Below, in pieces: positions 25,779 to 38,009 of a DNA stretch of 64,000 bases (its first letter is position 1; the number at the start of each line of letters is the position of its first letter). The notes beneath the pieces are model-generated. The model did no database searches. It was not told the DNA's origin and saw only the letters and a list, made by a program, of their open reading frames with translations. Where the stretch lies: contig NC_066313.1 in NCBI RefSeq assembly GCF_022539315.1, forward strand, positions 69,195,934 through 69,259,933, read 5' to 3'. Position numbers and translations under genes: made by a program. Source of the DNA: Serinus canaria (lineage: Eukaryota; Chordata; Aves; Passeriformes; Fringillidae).

Positions 25779-26347
25779 CTGCTCTCTAAATTCAAACTAC
25801 TATGTGAAATAACTTCACAAAATGCAATGAACATTTCTCCTAAGTGTGGAAAAAAAAAATTCTTTTGTTGCCCTGTTGATGTTTCAAGATGACTACGGAA
25901 AGTACACAGACAAACCTGGTAGAAATGGAAAACAAAACAGAAGAATAGAAAACAGAAATACAAGAAAATAAGGAGTTTAAATTGTTTACATTCCAGTCTC
26001 ACCCTGAAGCAAAATACACTTTCATCCATGGAATCTTCTGCCTCTAAGCAAGTGCAGCATTTGGTATTGTTCTAGCAATTAAAGCACAGATCTACTCACA
26101 CAATGAATGGATTTTAGATTAGAATTCTGTTTTCAAAAGCACATAGCTGTGTAATTTAGAGACAAGATATAACCAATATTCTACTTTTGTCTGAAAAGAA
26201 GTCCTATTTTTCACACCACAGTACAAAATTTAATTCACTAATGAAGATGATTCATATAGTGAAGCATCCAGAAAAGCCACACCTCCTCACCTTCAAAATT
26301 AAGCAGCAGAAAAAGTAAACAAACAGAAAAAGTATTCATGAAGGCTA

Positions 26348-26365
26348 TTTTTTTTTTTTTTTTTT
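26348..26365. repeat. Poly(T) run
   Basis: Eighteen consecutive T on the plus strand. It is a simple homopolymer, and no retroposed body is recognised on the minus strand. Confidence 0.85.
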
Positions 26366-28238
26366 GGTATTTCCATTCTGATTATTTAGTAGATCCTTTA
26401 AATTCTGAATTTGCATTGATTAGACAGCTACCACTAAAATGAAATTGTTCCTGTAGAAATGAAAGTACAGCCCACAGAGTTAGGAAAAATAGGATCTACT
26501 TAAAGTAATTCATACCAAAATAGCAATTGATCTTGCTTTTTGTGTTCCATGATTCCACTTCACAAAAGAAGACTATTATCTGAGAAGATGGGTAGACTGT
26601 TGATAAATGCATCTTTTCTACATTAAGATTGAGAAGGTTTAATAATAATTAAGAGCATTTGAAAAGTAGCTGTTAGAAACACTCCTAAAATCAAATCTTT
26701 ATTGGGCCTGTTACTGCACTATTTTACAGAACAAAATGCAATACTGTCCAAGAAGCTGGACACAGCAAGTACCTCAAGTCTCTCAGAAAGGATTTGGGTT
26801 TTCAGCAATTGCATCTGAAGCATAGGTGAGGACACAGAAGTATTTTTGCTGATTTCTCTGGGGAAAATATTGCTTTTGCTACCCCTGATTTTTAAAAGTA
26901 ATATTGCATTTTTAAAAGCAATATTTGAATGTTTGACATTCAAATAAAATATCCTAGTTAATGTTTATAGATGGGGTTTGGATACATTAAAGTTGCATTT
27001 TTCCTATATTTACCTGTTTAATATCAACTTATGAAATAATAATAATATTGAAGTAAAATGTACTGTACAAAAATAATATATTATCATACAAAAAAGGAGG
27101 TGTTTTTGCTGAGTTGTCAAATACTTGTCTTTAGGTTTCCTCTGGATTATCTTCAGCAGCAATGAGAGCTTAGCAACACGCTGCATTTTTTGGTCCTTTT
27201 ATTATTTACACACTTAAGTTAAAAGAAAAATGGCTGAAGGCATAGCGTGATATGGAGACTTCCACAATAAAGCAAGAGGGGTGAGGGTACAGCTAACTAA
27301 GCATGCTCTGTTTAACAAAATAAAAGGACAAAAATAAAGGAAAAGGGAATTAGCATGACAAATTTACTTTTTTTTTTCTATTTCTAGAGTGTGTCATGTG
27401 TGTTTACTATGGAGATTATTGTTAAATATGGGTCTCTGCTTCATGAAGGAGTCAATACATGCCATTTCTAATAACATAAGACTTATTTCTGAATCTGGTG
27501 AAGAGACAGGAATATTGATGTACAAAAACTATTTAAATTGACAAAATCTGTATCTGAAATTAAAGGGTTAAAGTGCAGAATGTTGCACTGCACACATATT
27601 TTACCTTTATAGAACATGTATCTGCTGATAGGGCTGTTCCTGATAGTTTTGTTTAGTTGCTTATTTTTATGACTCAGTGTAAATACAAATGATATTTCCA
27701 GCGTGATTTGGGCTAAAAAGAGAGCAGCATTCTGGAACTCTTTGTCATGTAAACACAGCAGAACAAGTAGAGTACGATGCACAGCTAACTGAGCATGTAA
27801 AAAGAACCATTCTGATACAGATTTAACAAATATTTTCCTCTTATGCCCTTTGCAATGTAACCTTTTGGAGAAAGTTATTTAATATTCTAAAAATTCAGGC
27901 TTTGCTGCCTCTTCTAGATTTCTTTATCCTGTTCTTCTTCTTCCATTACCATCATCACCTTAGTGCTGAGCAAAATACCTTATTTTCAAATGCATAAAAA
28001 TTACCACATTTTGTTGAAGTCCATGTTGCAGTAGCCACAATTTCAGAGTTTGATTGAATGATGAGGTTGTTTGCACAAAATAATTACATCTTAGCCCCTA
28101 AACCATTGCATATGGCTTCTCTTATTAGAACATTTTCTATAAATTAATGGTTATAATTTAATTAAGTCTGTTTTCCATAGCTGTTTTTTTTTATTCTTTT
28201 CTGTTATTTGGAAGGTAAATATTCAGACCTGTTAAAAA

Positions 28239-28402
28239 TTAAAGGGAAGGAAGAGGAAAGGGAAGGTAAGAAGGTCACAGAGGGACAAATAAAAGTAGAG
28301 GGAGAAGAAAATTAGAGGGGGGAAGAAAACAGGATTGGAGGAGATCAAGGGAGGAAAGGAAAACAAAAGAAAAAAATCCAAAAGAGGAAAAAAAAAGTAA
28401 AC
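28239..28402. repeat. Purine-rich low-complexity stretch
   Basis: The plus strand is dominated by A and G, with GGAAG, GAGGAAA and GGGAGAAG words and only scattered pyrimidines. It is degraded GA-rich simple sequence. A minus-strand frame through it is only a low-complexity artefact. Confidence 0.7.
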
Positions 28403-30974
28403 AAATGAGAAATTTGAGCTCAGATGATGGATAAATTGAGTAGGAAGCTGTGAGAGATTTTTTCCAGGATAGTAAGATGCTCAATGTGATAAGTGGAGTT
28501 CTTCAATCAGTAACAATGCCAGCTGCACTACTAAATATTCACTTAGAACAGACATTCTGAAGAGTGCAAGTCAGTTTGGAATACTAAACAATCTTACAGC
28601 TGCTTCCTGCCTTTCTTTTGCATTAAAAATTATACTTTTTTGAGAGAAAATTTATATTTCATATACCAGTGTTTTTCTGTCATGAATGAAGCCATTTTTA
28701 TTTTCTGTGGCAAGGTGAAGGGCTAAAAGTCTTTCAGTATGTTTCCTTTCTCTACTAAGAGGATCAGTTATGACTGGAAAGTATTGCACTGCAGGCATTT
28801 TTTGTCAGATGCTGAGAGGTTCACTTTTATTTATATGATGTATTACTTTTCGCCCACTTCAGATGCTTTGCCTGACACCTAACACCAGCTCCAAGAGATA
28901 TTTATCAAATTGGCAACTGGTACAAAGAAGAGACAGGCTTTATTATCTTTGTCCTCTCCCTTGCTCAGACCTCCCATACGGCCTTGTAGTATCAGATTTT
29001 TGGAGGTTTGACTGTTACTGGACACTTGAATAAATTTCTTTCAACTGTTAATTGCTTGCCGGTGTTTAGAAAATAATCTGTGACTTGGAAATCCAAATAT
29101 TATCAGTGACATTGAAGTCACTTAATAAACCAACTAGGGATCTGATTCAGTTATCTAAACACAGTTTCCCAACTCATCTCAGATGCCCTAAAACTCATTT
29201 CTCATAAAGACACAGACCTCCTATAGAAACTGTGTCCAGCACATCAGCCCCATGCACGTATTCTGCAAAGACAATATATTTCATAACAGTGGGCATGTAG
29301 CTTTGATGGGAATAACTAAAAAATATATTTTTTATCAGAGGATCCTCTTTGTGTAAGATATACATTCTTTTAATAACTTATATTAATGAAAACGTGCATG
29401 TCTATATGCATGCAGAAGAATTTTAATGCATATGGGGCTAGCAGGGCTTGGAGAAGAGGTTTTCTCTTTTGAGTAACACTGCAAAAATAAAAACCCTGTG
29501 TATTTTTATGGAAAATCAAGTACTGATGTCAGTAATCCCCAGAAGTGTCATTTCACTAGCAGTTGAAGGAATTAAAAGCATAGCTGTTTGCAACTCATAA
29601 ATGTGGGATGTACTTCAGTTAGGTCAAATAAATGGATGAAAGTACAAATTTTTTCTTTTTAAGAAGGGGCAGTCATTAAGATGTAGCATAATATTTCGGA
29701 ACTGAAATCTGTTAATTCAATTTCTGATTTTTTTTTTGACAATAATAATTAAAAATTATCACTACTGTTACTATATTATAGAATGCTCTGCCTTTTCAGT
29801 ATCTTACACATGCAGAAAGCTTCCTAGGGTCATGTCACTCACAGAGTGCCATCAAAATTCAAGATGTCAGCCTCAGATTAGCATCCCCTAAACTGGTGCA
29901 CAAATTGAAGTGTGCTGCTGTCTGTGCCTACTACCCCGGCTCCAGACCATGCCTGTGGCAGCAGCAAGGTGAGATTGAAGGACAGTACTATTGATTGAAG
30001 TTCAAGTTATATGGATTTGATAAATGCTCAACTTTTTAGGACATTTTTTTTTAGGAGAATCTACTCTATTGTCACTGCTGGTGATAATGATGGTGTTCCT
30101 AATTTATAAATTATATAACTATTTCTGAAATACAGTTTTATTATTAAAAGCACTGAATACTCCCCTTTGATGCATACAGCAATCTTAACACAGTTTCAGT
30201 GCTTGGAATTCCTCTGGGGCAGATTTTACCTGTGAGGAAAATCCTACTTTTAGAGTTACCATAATTTGTTTTCCTTATATTTTGATTATTGCTTTAATAA
30301 GAGTAAAAAGGAATATAATAATCAAATTTAATCAAATTGCATTTTGACAGATGTGTCAGACAAAAGATATCTTCAGTGGTGTACCTTCAGAGCTGAGACA
30401 TTTTCCAGATGACAGAAGAAAGCAAACAGCACCACAGGCTGTACTGTACCTGCTTTTTAGCTGAGCAGTTAACTACAGCATACAGCATTTGTCTGACCCA
30501 ATTAGTTCTGAATGGACTTAATTACAGTGAATAATAATAATAAAAATAAATTTTTAGAGTTTCAGACATATACATTGCCAGAACATTTATATTACTTTAT
30601 ATTTGCTGCATCATTTCTATAAACATGGATGCTAGAAATGAAGTATGTGAAAATGGTCATGGGAATTGCTGGATGTCTTTGGACAGAAAGCAAGCATGAT
30701 GCAAAGCGTGTACGTAGCTCTGGTCAGATCTTTTGTAGAGATGAGATGGATAAATTTGCTTGCATTTTCTTCTAAAACCTGTTGCTTTTTTGTATTTAAG
30801 AGGACAAGACCATTAAATGTGTTAAGCCAAATAATTTTATTAATTTTGGAAGTCTGCTGTGCATCAGCCATTGCTACTGAAAAAGGTATACTTTTGCACA
30901 AACAGGTAATGCAAACCAATAGAAGGTAAATTTTTTTTAAGCAAAACAAGTGAAAATGGTGAACAAGCATCCTC

Positions 30975-32060
30975 ACACAGATATTCCAGCATTTTGTTTC
31001 TTTGGGCCAGCTGCAGCAGTTCTAAGCACTACAACATGTAATGCATTCTGAAAAGGTGACCATGATGCCCCAAATTTTGTTCTGGATCCAAGAAACACAC
31101 ATGGAGCAACAAACGGCAGAGTGCAGAGGGCTCTACTATGGACCCTGACCTTCCTTTCTGGTGTTGGGTGCACCAGGAGCAGTGGGATGCCCACAGCTGG
31201 TGCAGATCCCTCAGCCTGAGGTCTTGCTCTTGATTCTGGGGGTGCACATTTTTCCTTTCCTCTCCAACTACAGCTGCAGCCTAGAACCCCATGGTACACT
31301 CCCACGCTGCGACACAAATACTATTGTTCCCTTCTCCCAAGGGCCTGGCAGTTCCCATTGGAATGATAGCTACACTCATTCCAAAAGTCTCGCAATCCTT
31401 GTTTTCAGTGTAACTCAAAGAACAAATCCCATTCCAGCAGTGAATACTCTTTCCCACAACTTTTGTGGCCCCTGGTTGAGCTACATATATTATATTACCC
31501 TGTAGAAGCAAAGAAAAATCAGGAAATGCTGCAGATCAATAAACCTGTTAGGAGAGAAACAAAAACCTTTTTTCTCCCAGTACCAATGCAAAGAAGACAG
31601 GGCTCTGACAACACGAGGCTGATCGGTTTGCCGCACTCCTGGTGGATCCATCTAGTTTGATACCTCTGGCACTTAGCAGTGTTATGCTGCAGCCTGCACA
31701 TCCCACTGTGCTAACAAGATAGAAACCTGTTAGAGATTCTTCCTGATCCTTATTAGGGCAATAAAGGTGTCAGCTGATGTATGCTGTGGTTGAATGACCA
31801 TCTGTTCAGGGGTAAACAAGTCACTTGAACGCTGGAATAAACATCGAGAAGCTTCTCTGCGTTATGGCTTCTGCAGTAAGCCCTGCCACACAAAATGCAG
31901 TCACCACTTCAGACATTTCAAGATAACAGGCTGGCAACAGCTTTAGATATCCTGAATTTACCTGCACAGAATCACATCCTGAAGCAACTGCGTGTTTTGT
32001 AAGAGAACTGCTGCTGATTTCGCTGGACAAATTCCTTCACAGATGGCACATACTTAGCTA
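30975..32060. other. GC-richer unassigned block
   Basis: About 1.1 kb is less AT-rich than both flanks, with several overlapping open frames of 60-114 codons on the two strands, none recognisable. Two CAATAAA strings (about 31535 and 31758) followed by short GT-containing tails would fit decayed retroviral polyadenylation sites, so an old LTR or ERV remnant is one possibility. A decayed retrocopy is another. Confidence 0.35.
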
Positions 32061-33665
32061 CATTTATGCAGTTGATTGCCCCAGGATAGATTTTGTGCCA
32101 GAACTCTTGCTCCCTGAGGATGTGTTTTAATTTTAGTGTTTTTATTTTTCTGGGTAGCTCTTGGAAACTGGTCTTTCTTACTCTCAGACCAAAAGCTTGG
32201 AGAACTGACTAGACTCCACGGTGTTCCTTGAAAACTGGAAAATATAAGGGCTGTAAATAATTGCTCTGGATTATTATGGCAGTATTTTTTTATAGATTTG
32301 AAAAAAAAACCCAGAAAACAGTTTTCCTGTTTTTATAAAACTCAGTGGGTTCACATTTTTTTTCCTCTGTGAAATTTCAAAAGAAAACATCCTAAATTTT
32401 ATTGGAGTTTCACAGATGTAAGTTAAGTAATTATTGCTAATAAAAAAGAATGCATTTAGGTAGGAGATGATCAATTACACCTACTTCTGCTCTTTTATAT
32501 AATGTGAAGGACATTCCACAGAAGAAAATAATTTAAAATTGAGCAATCATAATGTTCCATTCCATTTCGAAAGGGAACACACTGACATTGAAATGCTCCA
32601 CTTAAAGAAATTATCAAAATAATTATTCATCCTAAGAGACATTTGGCACAAGTCACTGTTTTCAAACCCCTTTGTAATCTTCCTAAACTTTCATTTTAGT
32701 CACAGACTACTTATTTTAAATGTAAAACTTATCTATAATATGAGTATGCTGGACACATGGTTTGTCCTAGTAGATGAAGATTTTCTGCTTTCCTAGACTA
32801 TGTTTTGTCTCAGTGCCTTTCTCTTGCCTAACAGGGACAAACATCTGCATTTAATCTGGACTCAGATGGAATATTTATTATTCACAACAGCACAGCATTG
32901 CTGGGATTCATGGAAGGGCAGAATTATGGTTTGACTGTCCATATTCCCACATCATCCTCTCTCCCTCCCTCCTGAGCTCATTGTTAACTCTGGAACTCAT
33001 GGTCCTGCTCCTGCAAGTGATGGTTGTTTTCAGCCATGCAGGAGACACAACAGGACAATTACTACCTTGAGTAACCAGCACCTTCTATGGTTACTGCAAT
33101 AACTCCTTTTCAAGTATACATGCTTAGGGCATCTCAATTCATAGTTTCCTATTAAAGAATCATTTCTTGGGGATGGGGAGGGGGGGGGCAGGGCAAACAT
33201 GTGGACAGGAAATAGAAAAATCTCTATTCCTTTTTAAAGGAAAATATTCTTTAACAGAAATTATGACCTTTTAATAAGGACTTTAAATTACTGCTGTAAA
33301 GACAGGAACATAGTCATAGTCTTTCTGGAAACTGATTGCTGTTACACTTTTTTACACTTGGTTTCCATAGTTTTCCTTGCTTCTTTCCCACCTGAATACA
33401 GTGCCATTCTCTAAGTAATGACAAAGCATGTTATTTTGAGACTTAGAACTTGTTCCCTCTGTATTATTCCCTTCCTTTCCCAGTTCCTGTTCCAGCTTCA
33501 ACATCTTTTCACCTTACACTATAATTTCATGAATGCAGTCCTCACAAATTCCTCTAGTTCCTGAAGGTTGCTGCATCTTGAAAGTCAGAGTGAAGCTGCA
33601 ACTTCAAGCAGCCAATGCTGACAGAAGATTCTTTCAGCTGCAAGCCCTACAGTAGCTACACAATT
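32061..33665. other. AT-rich noncoding DNA
   Basis: No gene or repeat family is recognised. It contains a pyrimidine-rich patch near 32955-32985 and a G-rich run at 33169-33193 listed separately. Confidence 0.5.
33169..33193 (+). other. G-run cluster, potential G-quadruplex
   Basis: Four G-tracts of at least three G, separated by AT, A and CA, fit the usual short-loop quadruplex pattern on the plus strand. It stands alone in AT-rich DNA, with no promoter-like context visible. Confidence 0.7.
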
Positions 33666-33973
33666 TGTGGTAATTGGGAATGGGGCTGTGGCTGAGCCTC
33701 ATCCCTAATGGGCTACAGCTGTGAAAAGCAGGTGAGCAGTATTGAAGGTAATGAGACATGGAGTGCCCAGGTGCACTGACCTATCATGAAAGGGAACAGA
33801 GGGCACACAGGCGCAATGCATGAATAATCAGGGGTACAAAAGGTTGGGCTTAAAAAGAAGAAGGGCTAATGTTTGAAGCCTCCTGGAGTGGTTTGGTGTT
33901 ACTTTGCATGGGATGGACCTTTCTGAGATAGTACAGTGATACTTTGTGTTTTGTGGTTGTCTCAATTGCAACA
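33666..33973 (+). mobile_element. Possible ERV solo LTR
   Basis: The block begins TGTGGTAATTGGGAATGGGG and ends near CAATTGCAACA, giving TG...CA ends over about 308 bp. It contains GGGGTACAAAAGGTTGGGC near 33832, which looks like a one-base-changed TATA box (TATAAAAGG) with a G-rich downstream edge. The text between resembles an avian LTR I have seen (ATCCCTAATGGGCTACAGC, AGGGAACAGAGGGCACACAG). Family and right boundary are uncertain and no partner LTR is present. Confidence 0.45.
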
Positions 33974-34469
33974 TATGCTGTGACAAGCTACAATCTCCTG
34001 TTTCACTTTGTATTATCACTGCTTTCTTTGTCTCCCTCAACAACTCATTTTTTTTTCCTTTCACCAAGACTACTCACAGCTCTTCTTCTAATAACCTAGT
34101 GTTAATGGCAGGCTCTAGGTGCCAGAACCACAGGGCAAGAGGGAGAAAATGTCATAAGTCTGAGATATTTACTTTCATAGAAACAGAGATAGGAATTATA
34201 CTCATGATGTGTTTTCATGAACATTCTGGTTTAGATACTCCTCTCTTTTCTTTGCTGCTCCTCTTGTCTTATGTTCATTATTTTCAGATGCTAGACTACA
34301 TAGTACTGAAATATCTCTCATTGCAGGTAAAATTGAAATACATCTGCTCCCTGCCTCCCCTTTACTTCTGAAATGGTATGCAAAGAAAGAAAGAAAGGGG
34401 AAAAGGCAATAGTCTACACCAGCTGCATTTTGTTCAGCTTTATTTTCCTCCCTGCTTTCAAAAGCCTAC
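33974..34469. other. Unassigned noncoding DNA
   Basis: It includes a GAAA-rich spot at 34383-34402. The 141-codon plus-strand frame at 33946-34371 is among the longest in the window. It has Cys-rich, Ser-rich and hydrophobic stretches but no recognisable family, and it starts inside the probable LTR, so I do not call it a gene. Confidence 0.45.
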
Positions 34470-35068
34470 AGACTGGGGTCCATTAAGCAGAGTATCACCT
34501 GTTGGGCAAAGGAGGTGATTATCCCACTCTGCTCTGCACTGGGGCAACCTCAGTTGGAATACTGTGTGCAGTTTTAGGCACCACAATATGAGAAAGACAT
34601 TAAACTATTAGAGAGCAGCCAAGGGAGGCACACAAGGAGGGTGAAGGGTCTGGAGGGGAAGACTTATGAGGAGCAGCTGAGGTTACTTGGTCTGTTCAGC
34701 CTGGAGGAGACTGAGGGGAGACCTCACCACAGCCTACAACTTCTGCATGAGGAGAAGAGGAAGGTCAGGTACACATCTCTTCTCCCTGGTGATGAGTGAC
34801 AGGACTCAAAAATGGCATGAAGATGAGTCAGGGGAGGTTTAGGCTGGATAGCAGGAAAAGATTTTTCACCCAGAAGGTGGTTAAGCACTGGAACAAGCTC
34901 CCCATGGAAGTGGTCACAGCAGCAGCCTGTCTGAGTTCAAGAAGCATTTGGACAAGACTCAAACACATGATGTGACACTTGGGCTGTCTGGCACAGGGTC
35001 AGGAGTTAGAATATGCCTGAGTTGGAAGGCACTTTTGTGGATGACCAAGTCCATGACTCTATGACTCA
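34470..35068 (+). mobile_element. CR1 LINE 3' fragment with inverted terminal segment
   Basis: Sense-strand CR1. ORF2 3' coding landmarks run in order: CAGTTGGAATACTGTGTGCA, GGTGAAGGGTCTGGAGGGGA, TTATGAGGAGCAGCTGAGG, CAGCCTGGAGGAGACTGAGG, GGGGAGGTTTAGGCTGGATA and TTCACCCAGAAGGTGG. These are followed by 3' UTR sequence and a short CTATGACTC tail. Near the end, 35007-35053 reads in the opposite orientation to the rest of the element. Its reverse complement restores the expected order TGGACTTGGTCATCC ... CCAACTCAGGCATATTCTA. It is truncated at the 5' side, carries many substitutions and is not coding. Confidence 0.95.
35007..35053 (-). other. 47-bp microinversion inside CR1 tail
   Basis: The segment reads TAGAATATGCCTGAGTTGG at its left end and ends GACCAAGTCCA, which is the antisense form of the CR1 3' UTR. 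The flanks AGGGTCAGGAGT and TGACTCTATGACTC are in sense orientation. Inverting the segment gives a continuous CR1 3' end with no bases lost or gained. Confidence 0.85.
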
Positions 35069-36064
35069 GAAGCTATAACCATCAGAGACTAAGGAAATGT
35101 GAATCCTAATTTTAATTCTAAAAGTAAAGATGAAAGTTTGGGGTTATTTTAATTCAGTGTGCCTGTCTTTTAAGATAACTGTTTCAAGTATTGATGGCAT
35201 TTGTGACTCCTTTCCTATCTTTTCCCTCCTATGCTCTCTGTAGCTGTTTTTGTCTGCCTCAGTAGGGAAGAGAAATAAGGATGATGATACAAGATGAGAA
35301 CTCCCAGGTTCTTGTGTGGAAGGAAAAACAGTAATTTTCATTTTTGATGGTGATGGAACACATGCTGTCAGGAATTCTTCATTCTCAAAGAATCTTTCTA
35401 GTGACAATGCACAACAGCTAGACATACTAGGACAGATACATTGTAAAGCATCATGGATTGACAAAATGCTGAACAGTAGCAGTCTATGATGAGGTGCCTC
35501 CAAGAATGCAGCAGCTTCCATTAAGTAAATGTCTGTTCTAATATTGCAATGACAGAAAAGTGAGCTAAATCTTTATCTTTGTAAATTTATGCCATCCTAC
35601 TGATATGGTTGCAGCATTCCACTCTGCTGCAGCAGTTGTAGTTCTTGTCCACTCTGAGACGTGATGAGTCCATTGAAATTTAAATCCATCAGGGAATAAG
35701 ACAAGGTGAAGCAAGCAACTTTTTTGAGTTTGATTTATTGATTTTTTGGTGGTTTTTTCATATCTGTTTCAAGATTATGATGTTCGTTTAGAGATAGAGC
35801 CTTACCCCAACTATTGAAAAGTTGCTAATGTTGCAAAAGGCAACTTTAGCAACTGCAACAAAATCACAGACAACAATGAAGAATTTATGATGAAGTGCAA
35901 TATCACACTGCAGATAACATAAATTATAGGTGCTGCTAATTCTGTGTGACCTTCATTCAGTACTGTGATAAATAGTGAACAACTCTACATCTGTCAGAAT
36001 TGCTGTGTACTCAAACATGTAAGAACTTTTAATTTCACATCCAGTTCCAAATGTTTCAGATTAG
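35069..36064. other. AT-rich noncoding DNA
   Basis: No gene or repeat family is recognised. The 125-codon minus-strand frame at 35144-35521 shows no recognisable domain and is bracketed by repeats. Confidence 0.5.
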
Positions 36065-37120
36065 TATAGTGGGTTGACCCAGGGTGGATGTCAGCTACCT
36101 ACTGAAGTCACTCTATCACTCCCCTTTGGAACTGGACACAGGAGGGAAAATGTAACCAAAGGATCATGGGTTGAGATAATATCCATGAGAGATCATTCAC
36201 CAAAAACCATCACAGGCAAAACAGACTTCAATTGGGGCTATTACTTGAATTTATTGCTAACAAAGTCAAAGTTGGATAACAAGAAATAAATCTTAAAAAT
36301 GCCTTCCCCTCACCTCTCCCTCCTTCCCAAGCTTTACCTCCTCCCCACCATGGCACAGGGAGGTGAGAAATGGGAGCTATAGTTGGCTCATCACAGGTTG
36401 TTCCTGCTGCTGCCCATGGAGAGGAGTCCTTCTCCTGCTCCAGCAGGGGGTCCCTCCCAGCAGAGACAGTCCTCCATGGACTTCTTCAACTTAAGTCCAT
36501 CCCGTAGGCAACCCTTCTTCACAAACTTCTGCAATGTGGTCATTCTTCCAGAGATGCAGTCCTTCAAGGACAGGCTGCTCCAGTGTAGGTTCCTTATTTG
36601 ATCACAGGTCCTATCCGGAAACCTGCCGCAGTGTGAACTTCTCTCTCCGCAGGTCTGCAGGTCCCTGCCAGGAACCTCCTCAATATTCCCCAGGTTCATA
36701 GCCCACTCTCAGGCATCTATCTGCTCTGGCATGGGTCTCCACCAAGAGCTACAGGTGGATCTCTGCTTCCCTATGGGTCTCCAGGGGCTGCAGGGGCACA
36801 GCTGCTTCACCATGGTCTACTTTGGCATGGAGCATCTCCTCCCGCTCCTTCTTCACTGACCTTAGTGTCTGCAGGGCTGTTCTTCTCACATATTCTCACT
36901 CCAATTGCATCTTCTCTGGATGAAATTATAACTGCACAACAATTTTTTTTCCCTTTTTTTTTTTCTTAAATATGTTATTGCAGAAGCATTGCCATCATTT
37001 CTGGTTGGTCCAGCCTTGGGCCGTGGCGTGTCCATTCCAGAGCCTTCTGTCAAGCTTCTCACAGAAGTCACCCTGTAACATTCCCACTACCAAAACATGG
37101 CCATGCAGACCCAAAATTCA
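36065..37120 (-). mobile_element. Avian ERVL-type solo LTR, copy 1
   Basis: On the plus strand it begins TATAGTGGGTTGACCC and ends near CCATGCAGACCCAAAATTCA, about 1056 bp, as the reverse complement of a long avian LTR. The left part carries AATAAA on the minus strand at 36250-36255, in the expected polyadenylation position. The middle (about 36400-36850) is a chain of related 35-45 bp units containing TGCTCC(A/T), TCCTT and GTCCC motifs, a GC-rich internal array typical of this LTR. The right end has the CACTGACCTTAGTGTCTGCA and AAATATGTTATTGCAGAAGC segments. A second, more diverged copy follows at 38010-38872. No viral gene lies between or beside them. Confidence 0.85.
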
Positions 37121-38009
37121 ACTGACATTCAAAATGGTGCTACATAAAATGTATACCATCAGGCTAATATACTCAATTTTTCAACAGAATTGCTACAATA
37201 GAACTTTATCTGAATATTCAGATATTGTTTCTGCACAATAGTTATGACCTAGAAATTATTTTTATGGAAATAGTGTCCCCTATGGCTCTCCTGAGCTGAA
37301 CACTATGGGCTTGCTGTAAGTCTCTGCCATGACATAGAATTTAAACCTCACAATTCAATCCCCCAATGTTGGATAAGTTGCATCCTGTATCCCACAGTTA
37401 GTTTCCCCAGTTGCAGCCTGAAATCCTCTTCTGTTTCTCACTGAAATATAAGTGGGGATACCTGTCTTTAACACCTATTTGTTTCTAATTCCTTCACATA
37501 ATTTTTACTCATACAGTATGGCAGTTGTATAGTCTACTCCATAAAAAAAATCTTGAATGCATTATTGTAACACATGTATTCTTGTTACTTTTTTCTGTAG
37601 AAAGATGAAGACATTTTTGTTATTTCTCATCCATCTACTAAAGTTAGAATAATATACTTGCTAACATGTTAAAAAACTGTGAAAAGTGGATTGAGCTGTC
37701 ATGCAGTTTGGCCTTCAATTGGTCATGAACCATTGGTGTGATTAAGGCAGGTGTATCTGAGCAGTGAGTCAGAGAAGTCTAAAGATTTTCACATAGTCTT
37801 TTGTGAATTGATTTAAAGAAGGTGAAGATCTGGTTCAGCACATGAAATCACAAACCATGAGGTATATTTCTCATGTGTTCTTACACCTTCACTTTTTGCA
37901 AAGTGTGCTGTCAGTATTTGCATATGCACAGTCATACTTTGTCTAATGACAACTCATCTAAGTATATATATATATGAACCTGTGGGGTAAAATAGCTAAG
38001 ATAGAATCA
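37121..38009. other. Spacer between two related LTRs
   Basis: About 890 bp of AT-rich DNA with an (AT)n run at 37963-37974. I see no retroviral protein similarity, primer-binding site or polypurine tract, so it is not supported as the inside of a provirus. Confidence 0.45.

Larger units (their letters stand above)
25691..30974. other. Unique-looking AT-rich noncoding DNA
   Basis: No gene or known repeat family is recognised in about 5.3 kb. It includes a perfect hairpin at 25745-25778, an 18-base T-run at 26348-26365, a purine-rich stretch at 28239-28402 and an exon-like open segment at 29800-29968 discussed among the findings. Confidence 0.55.

Noticed and set aside
33946..34371. 141-codon open frame on the plus strand
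   Set aside because: It starts inside a probable LTR, has no family resemblance and no splice or promoter context.
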